Of a stretch of DNA of 64,000 nt, positions 23,499 to 31,097 are shown in pieces; the stretch's first letter is position 1; each line of letters starts with the position of its first letter. The stretch comes from CAVVSD01 sp963757125 (GTDB lineage: Bacteria > Actinomycetota > Thermoleophilia > Solirubrobacterales > Solirubrobacteraceae), in NCBI GenBank assembly GCA_963757125.1, contig CAVWQP010000009.1:62001-126000 (forward strand), read 5' to 3'. The notes beneath the pieces were generated by a model that saw nothing but the letters and a program-made list of their open reading frames with translations, made no database searches and was not told the origin of the DNA. The position numbers were made by a program, and so were the translations under genes.

Positions 23499-24923
23499 TT
23501 GCGGTCCCATGTCAGCCCTGTGCCGGTGAGGAGGATGTCGCTCCTGCTGGGCATGGCGATGGCACTCACGTTCGCCTGGCTTCTGTCCGCCGGAGTGACG
23601 AACTCGCTGGCACATCCCACGGGGGACACCCCCGAGGGAACCGAGTCGTCGCAGTCCTGGCAGCAGAGCACGACGACGACGCCATCATCTCCCGAGCAGA
23701 CCTCTTCGAAGACCTGGTCTGGCGAGCAGCCGCCCGCGGACACGTCGACGACGCCTGCGCCACCCGCGCCGGCGACGCCGGCGACGCCGCCCGCTCCTGC
23801 GACACCGCAGCCGGAGACCACCCCGGCGCCTGCACCGGCGCCCGCGCCTGCACCGGCGCCTGCTCCCACCCCGGCACCGACGCCGGCCACGAGCCCGGCT
23901 CCGGACACGACACCCGCGCCGAGCACGCCGTCCTCCGAGACGTCGAGCTCGCCGAGCACCGCCACCCCTGACACGCCCGAGTTCGTCTCGCCGCATGGGC
24001 CGTGTGGTCAGGAGGCGGAGGTCCCGGGCATCGAGTTCTCGCCGCCCGGCTCCCCCGGGTGCGTGACGCCGCCGCCCGTCTGCGGTCCCACCGAGACACC
24101 CGGCACGCAGGGCGTCCCCGGCGCCCCCGGCACGCCCGGCACCTCGCCGTCGGCATGCACCACGCCGACGACGTGCCCGCCCGGCTCGACCGGCACGCCG
24201 ACGGGTCCCGTCACGACGCCCGGTGGCATGCCCCCGGGTTGCACGGAGACCCCGACGCCGCCCGTCTGTCCGCCCGGCAGCACCGGAACCCCGACGGGTC
24301 CCGCGACGACGCCTGGTGGCATGCCCGAGGGCTGCACCGCGCCGCCTGTGTGCCCGCCTGGCACGACCGGAACCCCGACGGGTCCCGCGACGACGCCTGG
24401 CGGCATGCCCGAGGGCTGCGCCCCGCCCGCCGTGTGCCCGCCCGGCACGACCGGCACCCCGACCGGCCCGACGGGCCCGAGCGGCATGCCCGAGGGCTGC
24501 GCCGCGCTCCCGGTGTGCCCGCCCGGCACGACCGGCACCCCGACCGGCCCAGCGACGACCCCGGGCGGCATGCCCGCGGGCTGCTCGCCGAGCCCGGTGA
24601 CGCCGGCCGCCCCCGTCACGCCCGCCGTGACGCCGGCGACGCCGACGCCCGTCGCACAGACGGTCCAGGGCGAGAACGTCCCCACCGCAGGCCAGGGTGA
24701 GAACGAGGCCACCCCGGACGAGGGCGACGTCGAGGGCGACACGTCCGAGGCCACTCCCTCGGAGGAGACCACGACCCCCGCGGCGACCGCCGCGCCGGGC
24801 CCGACCCAGGAGGCCTCGGCCGGCGAGCTGCCGTTCACCGGTCTGAACGCCTGGTGGCTCGGCCTGCTCGGCCTGACGGTCGCAGGCACCGGCGTCGTGC
24901 TCCGCCGGAGGACCTCGGACTAG
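23499..24923 (+). CDS. LPXTG-type surface protein with Pro/Thr stalk and Cys-containing tandem repeats
   Basis: 474 aa from TTG 23499. A signal peptide (VRRMSLLLGMAMALTFAWLL) is followed by a Ser/Thr-rich and then Pro/Ala/Thr-rich stalk (APAPAPAPAPAPTPAPTP), and five repeats of about 24-28 residues of the form CPPGTTGTPTGPATTPGGMP ending in xGC, so each carries two cysteines. The C-terminus is a classical sorting signal: LPFTG, a hydrophobic helix and the tail RRRTSD. A housekeeping sortase would link it to the wall; no sortase gene is in the window. The repeat looks collagen-like in Gly/Pro content but lacks strict Gly-X-Y. Function: wall-anchored stalk or adhesin, uncertain. Confidence 0.82.
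   Translation: MRSHVSPVPVRRMSLLLGMAMALTFAWLLSAGVTNSLAHPTGDTPEGTESSQSWQQSTTTTPSSPEQTSSKTWSGEQPPADTSTTPAPPAPATPATPPAPATPQPETTPAPAPAPAPAPAPAPTPAPTPATSPAPDTTPAPSTPSSETSSSPSTATPDTPEFVSPHGPCGQEAEVPGIEFSPPGSPGCVTPPPVCGPTETPGTQGVPGAPGTPGTSPSACTTPTTCPPGSTGTPTGPVTTPGGMPPGCTETPTPPVCPPGSTGTPTGPATTPGGMPEGCTAPPVCPPGTTGTPTGPATTPGGMPEGCAPPAVCPPGTTGTPTGPTGPSGMPEGCAALPVCPPGTTGTPTGPATTPGGMPAGCSPSPVTPAAPVTPAVTPATPTPVAQTVQGENVPTAGQGENEATPDEGDVEGDTSEATPSEETTTPAATAAPGPTQEASAGELPFTGLNAWWLGLLGLTVAGTGVVLRRRTSD
24172..24585 (+). repeat. Tandem coding repeats (about 81-84 bp, five copies)
   Basis: Five imperfect in-frame copies encoding CPPG(S/T)TGTPTGP...GGMP(x)GC within the LPFTG protein. Copies 2-4 are closest, with period 81-84 bp. 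The spacer of each copy varies (for example TPTPPV, APPV, APPAV, ALPV). Such a repeat may vary in copy number between strains. Confidence 0.8.
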
Positions 24924-24951
24924 GCCATCACCGGCTCATCCGCAGTCGCAT

Positions 24952-24985
24952 CGACGGCCGTCGCCCCTTCGGGCGGCGGCCGTCG
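24952..24985. terminator. Strong UUCG-type terminator hairpin after the LPFTG gene
   Basis: Arms CGACGGCCGTCGCCC (24952-24966) and GGGCGGCGGCCGTCG (24971-24985) form a 15-bp stem with one G-U pair and a CTTC loop (UUCG-like with the closing base). It lies 28 nt after the surface-protein stop and 73 nt before parA. Confidence 0.75.
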
Positions 24986-25058
24986 CGCTTCTGCCGTCCG
25001 ATCCGCACGGCACAGTACGCGTGGAGGATTCGGCGAATCCCCTGCGAATACGCACAGC

Positions 25059-25841
25059 GTGCAGGCGCAAACCCCCAAGCCCCAGGCAAAGACCATCGCG
25101 TTCGCGAACCAGAAGGGCGGCGTCGCCAAGACGACGACGACCCTCAACCTGGCCGCCGCGTTCGCGGAGACGGGAAACCGGGTGCTGTGCGTCGACATGG
25201 ACCCGCAGGGCAACCTGACGATGTCGCAGGGCATCGATCCGGACACCCTCGACCTGTCGATGTACGACGTCCTCGTCCACAAGACCCCGATGCGCGACGT
25301 CATCAAGCGCCGCGAGGTGGACGTCGCCTGCGCCAGCATCGACCTCGCAGGCGCGGAGATCGCGATGTCGACCATGATCGGCCGCGAGCGCTCGCTGCAG
25401 AAGGCGCTCGCGCCGGTCCGCGAGGACTACGACTTCATCCTGATCGACACGCCCCCGAGTCTCGGGTTGCTGACGATCAACGCGCTGACGGCGGCGAACA
25501 AGGTGATCGTCCCCGTGCAGTGCGAGTACCTCTCCATGCGCGGGCTCATCCAGCTCCAGAACACGCTGCACATGATCCGCGAGAACCTGAACCCCGACGT
25601 CGAGATCGAGGGGATCCTGCCGACGCTGGTCGACACGCGGACGTTGCATGCGAAGGAGGCGATCGAGATCCTCGAGGAGAACTTCGGTGATCGAGTGTTC
25701 GCATCGCGCATCCGCAAGACCGTCCGTTTCGCAGAGGCTCCCGTGAAGGGGATGTCCGTGCTCAAGTACGATCCGGCCGGGAAGGCCGCGCAGGCATATC
25801 GCGACCTCGCGAAGGAGGTGCTGGCCCATGGCAACCGGTAA
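25059..25841 (+). CDS. ParA/MinD-family ATPase
   Basis: 260 aa. It has the deviant Walker A KGGVAKTTTTLNLA (about 20-33), CVDMDPQGNLTMSQG, and Walker B with switch II IDTPPSLGLLTINAL. The length and motifs fit a small type Ib ParA/Soj rather than MinD, as no C-terminal amphipathic membrane helix is obvious (it ends KAAQAYRDLAKEVLAHGNR). No parB or parS-like sites are adjacent. It overlaps the ftsZ-type gene by 14 bp, so the two are translated together; a role in placing the division ring is inferred from that linkage. Confidence 0.9.
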   Translation: MQAQTPKPQAKTIAFANQKGGVAKTTTTLNLAAAFAETGNRVLCVDMDPQGNLTMSQGIDPDTLDLSMYDVLVHKTPMRDVIKRREVDVACASIDLAGAEIAMSTMIGRERSLQKALAPVREDYDFILIDTPPSLGLLTINALTAANKVIVPVQCEYLSMRGLIQLQNTLHMIRENLNPDVEIEGILPTLVDTRTLHAKEAIEILEENFGDRVFASRIRKTVRFAEAPVKGMSVLKYDPAGKAAQAYRDLAKEVLAHGNR

Positions 25842-27159
25842 GCGAGCAAGCATGCGCGAAGGCCCCTTGGCAGATCTCTTCAGGAAGACGGAGGAGGCGG
25901 CTCCCGCCCCCAAGCCCGAGCCGCCCCGCGAGGAGCCTCGGGTCCCGTCGCCGCAGGAACGGCTCCGACACGCGTTCTCCGCCGACATCCCCGACGACAT
26001 CATGGAGCGACCGGTGGAGCGCGAGCCCGAATTCCACGAGCCCGAGGTGCGCTCCTGGGCGCCTGCCGAGCCGGAGCCCGCATTCGCCGGGGCGCCGGTG
26101 CTGCGCGTCGTCGGCGTGGGTGGCGGCGGCGTCAACGCCGTCAACCGCATGGTCGAGGCCGGCATCACCGGCGTCGAGTTCCTCGCGGTCAACACGGACG
26201 TCCAGTCCCTGCACGGCTCGACAGCCGACCGCACGCTGCACATCGGCGACGCGATCACCCGCGGGCTCGGCTCCGGGTCGGACCCCGACGTCGGCCGCTC
26301 CGCGGCGACGGACGACATCGACCACATCAAGAACCTGCTCAAGGGCTCGGACATGGTGTTCGTGGCCGCGGGCGAGGGCGGCGGCACCGGTACCGGCGCA
26401 GCGCCGGTCGTGGCCCGCGTGGCACGCGACCTGGGCGCGCTGACGGTCGGCATCGTCACGAAGCCGTTCGGCTTCGAGGGCAGCCGCCGCCGCGAGACCG
26501 CGGACGCAGGCATCGCCGCGCTGCGCGACGAGGTCGACACGCTCATCGTCGTGCCGAACAACCGGCTGCTGTCGGTGCTCGACCGCCAGACGTCGATGGT
26601 CGAGGCGTTCCGCGTCGCCGACGACGTCCTGCGCCAGGGCGTCCAGGGCATCTCGGACCTCGTGACGCTCCCGGGCCTCATCAACCTGGACTTCGCGGAC
26701 GTCCGCACGATCATGTCCGAGGCCGGCAACGCCCTGCTCGGCATCGGCATGGGCACCGGCGAGCGGCGCGCGATCGAGGCCGCCGAGGCCGCCGTGTCGT
26801 CCCCGCTGCTCGAGACGAGCATGGAGGGCGCGCGCAAGATCCTGCTCTCCATCACCGGCGGGCACGACATCTCCCTGTGGGAGGTCAACGAGGCCGCGAA
26901 GGCGGTGTCGGCCGCCGCGCATCCGGACGCCAACATCATCTTCGGCGCACTCGTCGACGAGTCGCTGACCGACGCCGTGTGGGTGACCGTCGTGGCGACG
27001 GGCTACGCCGGCGACGAGGGGACACGCCGCCCGTCGGCCGTGTCGCAGTCGCGCCTCCGCGAGCCGGAGGGCGAGCCCCGCGTGGAGCGGCGTCCGCGGC
27101 CGGCCGAGCGCCGTCCGGCCCCGGCGCTCGAAGTGCCGGAGTTCATGCCAAGACGGTGA
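25828..27159 (+). CDS. ftsZ: FtsZ-family division GTPase with 85-90-residue N-terminal extension
   Basis: 443 aa. The GTPase core begins near residue 90 (LRVVGVGGGGVNAVNRMVEA) and has the tubulin signature GGGTGTGAAPVVA (about 185-197), IVTKPFGFEG and the catalytic T7 loop NLDFADVRTIM (NxDxxD kept). The tail ends in EVPEFMPRR, a good FtsZ C-terminal peptide for FtsA/SepF-type partners. Unusual are the acidic, Pro-rich N-terminal extension (begins REGPLADLFRKTEEA) and the location: upstream ParA overlaps by 14 bp, and no dcw genes (ftsQ, mur genes, sepF) are present. Whether this is the only FtsZ or a second copy cannot be told from the window. Confidence 0.93.
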   Translation: MATGKRASMREGPLADLFRKTEEAAPAPKPEPPREEPRVPSPQERLRHAFSADIPDDIMERPVEREPEFHEPEVRSWAPAEPEPAFAGAPVLRVVGVGGGGVNAVNRMVEAGITGVEFLAVNTDVQSLHGSTADRTLHIGDAITRGLGSGSDPDVGRSAATDDIDHIKNLLKGSDMVFVAAGEGGGTGTGAAPVVARVARDLGALTVGIVTKPFGFEGSRRRETADAGIAALRDEVDTLIVVPNNRLLSVLDRQTSMVEAFRVADDVLRQGVQGISDLVTLPGLINLDFADVRTIMSEAGNALLGIGMGTGERRAIEAAEAAVSSPLLETSMEGARKILLSITGGHDISLWEVNEAAKAVSAAAHPDANIIFGALVDESLTDAVWVTVVATGYAGDEGTRRPSAVSQSRLREPEGEPRVERRPRPAERRPAPALEVPEFMPRR

Positions 27160-28628
27160 TGTCGGGCGGCATCGTCGCCGCCGGGCACGAGGTGACCGCC
27201 GCGGCCGGGGCGCGTGTCCTGGCCGACGGCGGCAACGCGGTCGACGCGGCGGTCGCGGCGATGCTGACCTCCTGGGTCGCGGAGCCGCTGCTCACGGGTC
27301 CGGGCGCGGGCGGGTATCTGCTCGTCGCCGGCCCGGGCTGGGAGCCGACGCTCCTGGACTTCTTCGTCGCCGCGCCGGGCTTCGGCGCCCGCCGCGATCC
27401 CTCGCCGCTCGTCGAGGTCCTCGTGGACTTCGACGGCGAGACCGAGCAGGCGTTCCACGTCGGCGCCGCCTCGTGCGGCACGTACGGCTCGCCCGCGGGC
27501 GTCGAGGCGGCGATGCAGCGCTGGGGGTCGATGGCGCTCGCGGACCTCGCCGCCCCGGCCGCCGCGCTGGCCCGCGACGGCGTCGTGGTCACGCCCGTCC
27601 AGGCGCAGCTGTTCCGCATCCTGGCCGGGATCGCGCTGAGCTCGCCGGAGGGCGCGGCGACGTTCCTCCCCGGCGGGCGCCCGCCGCAGGCCGGCGAGCG
27701 CCTGGCGCTGCCCGAGCTGGGCGACGCGATCGCGCGCCTCGGCGCCGACGGCGCGGCGCCCTTCTACACCGGGGACATCGCGGCGGCGATCGTCGCGCTG
27801 GTCGGCGAGCGCGGCGGGCTGCTGACCGCCGACGACCTCGCCGCCTACGAGGCGCTGCCCCGCAGCCCGGCGCGGGTCTCCTACCGTGGCGACACGGTGC
27901 TCACGAACCCACCGCCGTCCGCAGGGGGGACGCTCCTCGCCCTCGCGCTGGGCCTGCTCGACCGCACGCCGGGCCCGCCGCGCACCGCCGACATCGTGGA
28001 CGCGATGGCGACCGCCCAGGAGGCACGCACCGACGAGTTCGTCGAGGGCCTCGCCGAGCCCGGGTTCCTCGAGCGCTTCCTGCCCTCGCGGCTCGGCGGG
28101 ACGACGCACATCTCCGTCGTGGACGGCGAGGGGCGCGCCGCGTCGGTGACCTGCACGAACGGGGAGGGCTCTGGTGTCGTGGTCCCGGGCACGGGCGTCC
28201 ACGTCAACAACATCATGGGCGAGGAGGACCTCAGCCCGCTGGGCTTCCACACGGCGCCACCCGGCCGGCGGATGCCGTCGATGATGGCCCCCACGGTCGT
28301 CCTGCGGGGCGACGAGGTGGAGCTCGTCGTCGGAAGCGCCGGGTCCAACCGGATCCGCAGCGCGCTGCTGCAGACGATCGTCGGCGTCGTCGACCACGGG
28401 CTCGATGCCCGCGCGGCGGTCGAAGCCCCCCGCGCGCACTTCGAGGACGGCCTCGTCTACGCCGAGCCCGGCGTGCCCGTCGAGGAGCTCACCGACCGCG
28501 AGATCGTCGCCTTCCGGAGCCGCAACCTGTTCTTCGGAGGTGTGCAGGCCGTGGTGCGCGACAGCGCCACCGGCGCGGTCACCGGCGCCGGTGACCCGCG
28601 CCGCGGCGGCGCGGTCGCGTCGGCATGA
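27159..28628 (+). CDS. Gamma-glutamyltransferase-family protein
   Basis: 489 aa from ATG 27159, overlapping the ftsZ stop by 1 nt (TGATG). GGT proteins are Ntn-hydrolases that self-cleave; the N-terminal subunit region (AAAGARVLADGGNAVDAAVA near 15, GPGAGGYLLV near 50) and the nucleophile region GGTTHISVVDGEGRAASVT (about 312-330) are both intact, with the second Thr of TTH the expected nucleophile. Later GxGS-type residues occur in VGSAGSNRIRSALLQ. There is no signal peptide, unlike most Gram-negative GGTs, and it is shorter than the about 550-aa norm. Substrate may be glutathione-like or another gamma-glutamyl compound. Confidence 0.87.
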   Translation: MSGGIVAAGHEVTAAAGARVLADGGNAVDAAVAAMLTSWVAEPLLTGPGAGGYLLVAGPGWEPTLLDFFVAAPGFGARRDPSPLVEVLVDFDGETEQAFHVGAASCGTYGSPAGVEAAMQRWGSMALADLAAPAAALARDGVVVTPVQAQLFRILAGIALSSPEGAATFLPGGRPPQAGERLALPELGDAIARLGADGAAPFYTGDIAAAIVALVGERGGLLTADDLAAYEALPRSPARVSYRGDTVLTNPPPSAGGTLLALALGLLDRTPGPPRTADIVDAMATAQEARTDEFVEGLAEPGFLERFLPSRLGGTTHISVVDGEGRAASVTCTNGEGSGVVVPGTGVHVNNIMGEEDLSPLGFHTAPPGRRMPSMMAPTVVLRGDEVELVVGSAGSNRIRSALLQTIVGVVDHGLDARAAVEAPRAHFEDGLVYAEPGVPVEELTDREIVAFRSRNLFFGGVQAVVRDSATGAVTGAGDPRRGGAVASA

Positions 28629-29017
28629 GGCGCCTCGTCGTCCTCGTGCTGCTCGCCGTCGGCGTCGCCGGGTGCGGCGGCCCGCCCGCGGACCTCTTCG
28701 TCGCCAACCGCACCGGCTCGGTGCCGGGCGCGAAGCTGGAGATGCTCGTCTCGGACGGGAGCGTGCGCTGCAACGGCGGCAAGGAGCACGAGATCTCCAG
28801 CGCGCAGGTGCTCGAGGGCCGCGCGATCGCGACGGACCTCGAGACCGTGAAGCAGTCGGACATCCCGAAGGAGAAGGCGGGGATCTTCGCCTTCAAGGTG
28901 CGGTCGGAGTGGGGGACCGTCAGGTTCGTGGACCGCAACACGAGCCCGACCGTCCTGCCGCACATCGTGCGTCTCGTGCGCGATCTCGCGCGCAGCGAGT
29001 GCGGCCTGGTGCGCTAG
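28625..29017 (+). CDS. Small putative lipoprotein
   Basis: 130 aa. The signal sequence RRLVVLVLLAVGVAGC ends in a lipobox (VAGC, Cys at 17), so it is likely a membrane-anchored lipoprotein. The mature part is a compact domain (LFVANRTGSVPGAKLEMLVS; GIFAFKVRSEWGTVRF) of unknown family with further cysteines at about 45 and 127. Its ATG overlaps the ggt stop (ATGA), so it closes the parA-ftsZ-ggt-lipoprotein unit. Confidence 0.78.
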   Translation: MRRLVVLVLLAVGVAGCGGPPADLFVANRTGSVPGAKLEMLVSDGSVRCNGGKEHEISSAQVLEGRAIATDLETVKQSDIPKEKAGIFAFKVRSEWGTVRFVDRNTSPTVLPHIVRLVRDLARSECGLVR

Positions 29018-29247
29018 GCGCGACGGGCGTCGGCGCGCAGCGTCTTGGCGAGCGCGATCGCGTCCTCCATGCCGAGGCCGAGCGACTGGCGCAGCGCATC
29101 GGGGAGGTCGCGCTCCGTGCACGCGCGGACCTCGTCGCCCACCCGCAGCACGTAGCGCCCGGGACCGGAGCGGTGGACCTGGATCTCCTGACGACGCTCT
29201 GCTGCCGTGGGGCTCGGGTCGTCGGGGCGGGACACCCTCCGAACCAT
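29014..29247 (-). CDS. Small conserved hypothetical protein
   Basis: 77 aa, no recognised family. The middle RSGPGRYVLRVGDEVRAC may form a small beta-sheet, and the C-terminus is helical (ALRQSLGLGMEDAIALAKTL). It lies 40 nt downstream of the LON-domain gene on the same strand and is probably co-transcribed with it. It overlaps the end of the lipoprotein gene by 4 bp. Start ATG 29247; an AGGAG abuts it directly, so a slightly later start is possible. Confidence 0.55.
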   Translation of the reverse strand: MVRRVSRPDDPSPTAAERRQEIQVHRSGPGRYVLRVGDEVRACTERDLPDALRQSLGLGMEDAIALAKTLRADARRA

Positions 29248-29286
29248 CTCCTGTTCGCCGCCCGAGCGAACTCGGACATGCGTTGA

Positions 29287-29913
29287 CTACCCGAAGCGCA
29301 CCTTGCCGTTGGAGCGTGCGCGGGCCTGCGCGCGCTCGATGAAGTCCAGGCGCTTCGTCGCGGCGCGGAAGAGCCGCAGGACCAGGCGCAGCCGGGCGTT
29401 CTCCGAGCGCAGGTCGAGCAGGCCCTGCTTCGCGTCGAGGCCGAAGTCGACGGTCGCGGCCATCGCGTACGCGTCCATGGCGCCGAGCTCCTCGGGAGCG
29501 AGGCGGTTGTCGGTCGCCTGCTCGACGAGCTCCGCGTAGGCGTCGCGGGCCGAGGCGGCGGCATCGAAGTCCGGCTCCTCCTCGGCGTCGTCGAGGAACG
29601 CGACCGTCCCTGCCGGGTACGGGAGGTCGTCCTGCTCGTTGACGAGGCGGAACGGGCGGGTCCCGCGCGTGACGATGTTCATCCGCCCGTCGTCCATGCG
29701 CTCGAGGACCTCGGTGATGATGCACGCGCAGCCGACGGGCTTCGTCTCGTCGTCGGCCTGCCAGATGATCCCGAACTCCGAGTCGCTCTCGAGGACCTCG
29801 CCGATCATCGTCCGGTAGCGCTCCTCGAAGATGTGCAACGGCACGTACTCGTGCGGGAGCGCGACGATCCCGAGGGGGAACAGCGGGAAGTCCCGGACGA
29901 GCTCCTCGGCCAC
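29287..29913 (-). CDS. LON peptidase substrate-binding-domain protein
   Basis: 208 aa from GTG 29913. The LON-SB (PUA-like) domain opens with RDFPLFPLGIVALPHEYVPL and HIFEERYRTMIGE, followed by VGCACIITEVLERMDDGRMN (a standard LON-SB signature) and a C-terminal helical part (about 130-205). No AAA+ or protease domain is attached, so it is a stand-alone LON-SB protein whose job is unknown (cereblon-like or YcaO-type adaptors have been suggested for relatives). TAGACT at 29921-29926 is 7 nt before the start; the frame stays open further upstream but lacks conservation. Confidence 0.88.
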   Translation of the reverse strand: MAEELVRDFPLFPLGIVALPHEYVPLHIFEERYRTMIGEVLESDSEFGIIWQADDETKPVGCACIITEVLERMDDGRMNIVTRGTRPFRLVNEQDDLPYPAGTVAFLDDAEEEPDFDAAASARDAYAELVEQATDNRLAPEELGAMDAYAMAATVDFGLDAKQGLLDLRSENARLRLVLRLFRAATKRLDFIERAQARARSNGKVRFG

Positions 29914-29920
29914 GACCTGC

Positions 29921-29926
29921 AGTCTA
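29921..29926 (-). promoter_or_regulatory. -10-like hexamer TAGACT of leaderless LON-domain gene
   Basis: TAGACT on the minus strand, 7 nt upstream of GTG 29913; it supports the short start. Confidence 0.5.
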
Positions 29927-30099
29927 GGAAGGTCCCTAGCACGGTTCCGCACGTCCTCGACCGTCGGGCGAGAATCCCCTCCCGATCTTCCTCCCGTCTG
30001 TCGATCACCCCGGGGCGGTCGCGGGCCTAGCCTTCTCACCACGTTCTGAGAAGCCCCTTCGAGTCACGGACAGCGACCTCTCCTCCCGCTCCCCCCGTG

Positions 30100-30245
30100 T
30101 ATGCGCTCGGCCAGGCGGACAGCCGACCAACAGTGGCCCTGACCCAGCTGCTGGTGGCGGAACCACCTCGGGGACATCGGAACGTGTCGAGCAGGGCCCG
30201 AGGGATCACCCCACAGGCGAAGACGGGACAGCTTCGCCTGTGGGG
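30100..30245 (+). ncRNA. Candidate structured RNA, unassigned
   Basis: In the 341-bp gene-free stretch 29914-30254 a multi-branched structure can be drawn on the plus strand. A small hairpin pairs TCGGC (30107-30111) with GCCGA (30122-30126). An outer stem pairs GGCCCTG (30135-30141) with CAGGGCC (30192-30198) and encloses two hairpins, GGTGG-CGGAA-CCACC (30153-30167) and GACA-TCGGAACG-TGTC (30173-30188), whose loops share CGGAA. A 14-bp terminator follows. No plus-strand gene is downstream, so it would be a free RNA. It does not match SRP RNA, 6S, RNase P, tmRNA or 6C as I know them. The 5' end and strand are uncertain. Confidence 0.4.
30209..30245. terminator. 14-bp perfect hairpin terminator
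   Basis: Arms CCCCACAGGCGAAG (30209-30222) and CTTCGCCTGTGGGG (30232-30245), loop of 9 nt. It starts 9 nt after the stop of the siderophore-interacting protein gene (minus strand) and can also end the candidate plus-strand RNA; a short T/C-rich stretch TCCCTCTCCCT follows on the plus side. Confidence 0.75.
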
Positions 30246-30254
30246 TCCCTCTCC

Positions 30255-31094
30255 CTAGGCCTCAGGCGGCTCGAGCTCTGCGTCGGCGGCCCGGTTGAAG
30301 TCCGCCTTCTCGGCGCGCCAGGCCTCGTCGTCGCGGCCGGCCTTCCAGTAGCCGGACGCGGACAGCTCCCCGCGCGGGATGCCGCGATCGAGGACGAGGT
30401 GCCGGCGGATCTCGCGGGTGACGGCGGCCTCGCCGTGCACGAACGCGTGGACGTCGCCGGCCGGGAAGTCCAGGTCGCGGACGGCGACCGCCAGCGCATC
30501 GCCGGTGCCGTCGCCGTGCAGCCACGTGAGGTGCAGGTCGCCGGGCGTCTCGAGCGCGAGCTCGTCCTCCGTTCCGGGGACCTCGATGATCACGTGGACG
30601 GGCGCGCCGGCCGGGACGCGCTGCAGCGCCGCCGCGATGGCCGGGACGGCGGCGAGATCGCCGACCATGAGGTGCCAGGCGGCGTCGGGATTCGGCGTGT
30701 AGCCGCCGCCGGGGCCCATGAGCTGCAGGACGTCGCCGGGCTTCGCACCGGCCGCCCAGGGGCCTGCGACGCCCTCGTCGCCGTGCACGACGAAGTCGAT
30801 CGTGAGGCGCCGCTGCTCGGCGTCCCAGTCGCGGACGGTGTAGGTGCGCACGCGCGGCCACTGCTCGCGCGGGTAGCGCTCCTTCACCTCCTCGGTGTCG
30901 AACGGCGCGTCGTACTCGGCGCCGGGCGGAGGGATGTGCAGCTTGACGTAGTGGTCGGTGAACTCGCCGACGCCGAATCCGTCCAGGTCCTCGCCGCCGA
31001 CGACCACGCGGATGAGGTGCGGACTCAGGTGCTCCGTCTCGAGCACGGTGGTGATCTTGGGCCGGCGCCGGGGCCGGGGGGGCGTCTCGGTCAT
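30255..31094 (-). CDS. Siderophore-interacting protein (FAD-dependent ferric-siderophore reductase)
   Basis: 279 aa, the family length. It has the FAD-binding RVRTYTVRDWD (about 78-88), the phosphate loop GPWAAGAKPGDVLQLMGPGG, and the SIP C-terminal motifs VHGEAAVTREIRRHL and SASGYWKAGRDDEAW, as in ViuB/YqjH-type reductases that release iron from siderophores in the cytosol using NAD(P)H. It lies 3 nt downstream of the large FAD/Fe-S gene and ends the four-gene operon, followed by a strong terminator. Why an iron reductase is linked to a 2-hydroxyacid dehydrogenase is unclear; supplying iron for Fe-S clusters is one guess. Confidence 0.92.
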   Translation of the reverse strand: MTETPPRPRRRPKITTVLETEHLSPHLIRVVVGGEDLDGFGVGEFTDHYVKLHIPPPGAEYDAPFDTEEVKERYPREQWPRVRTYTVRDWDAEQRRLTIDFVVHGDEGVAGPWAAGAKPGDVLQLMGPGGGYTPNPDAAWHLMVGDLAAVPAIAAALQRVPAGAPVHVIIEVPGTEDELALETPGDLHLTWLHGDGTGDALAVAVRDLDFPAGDVHAFVHGEAAVTREIRRHLVLDRGIPRGELSASGYWKAGRDDEAWRAEKADFNRAADAELEPPEA

Positions 31095-31097
31095 GTG

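Noticed and set aside
24172..24585. CRISPR-like tandem repeat
   Set aside because: The repeats are in frame, encode a regular protein repeat, have no unique spacers of constant length and no cas genes are nearby.
30100..30245. SRP RNA, 6S RNA, tmRNA or 6C RNA
   Set aside because: The SRP GGAAGCAGC-type loop, the tmRNA tRNA-like end and the twin C-runs of 6C are absent; kept only as an unassigned structured RNA candidate.
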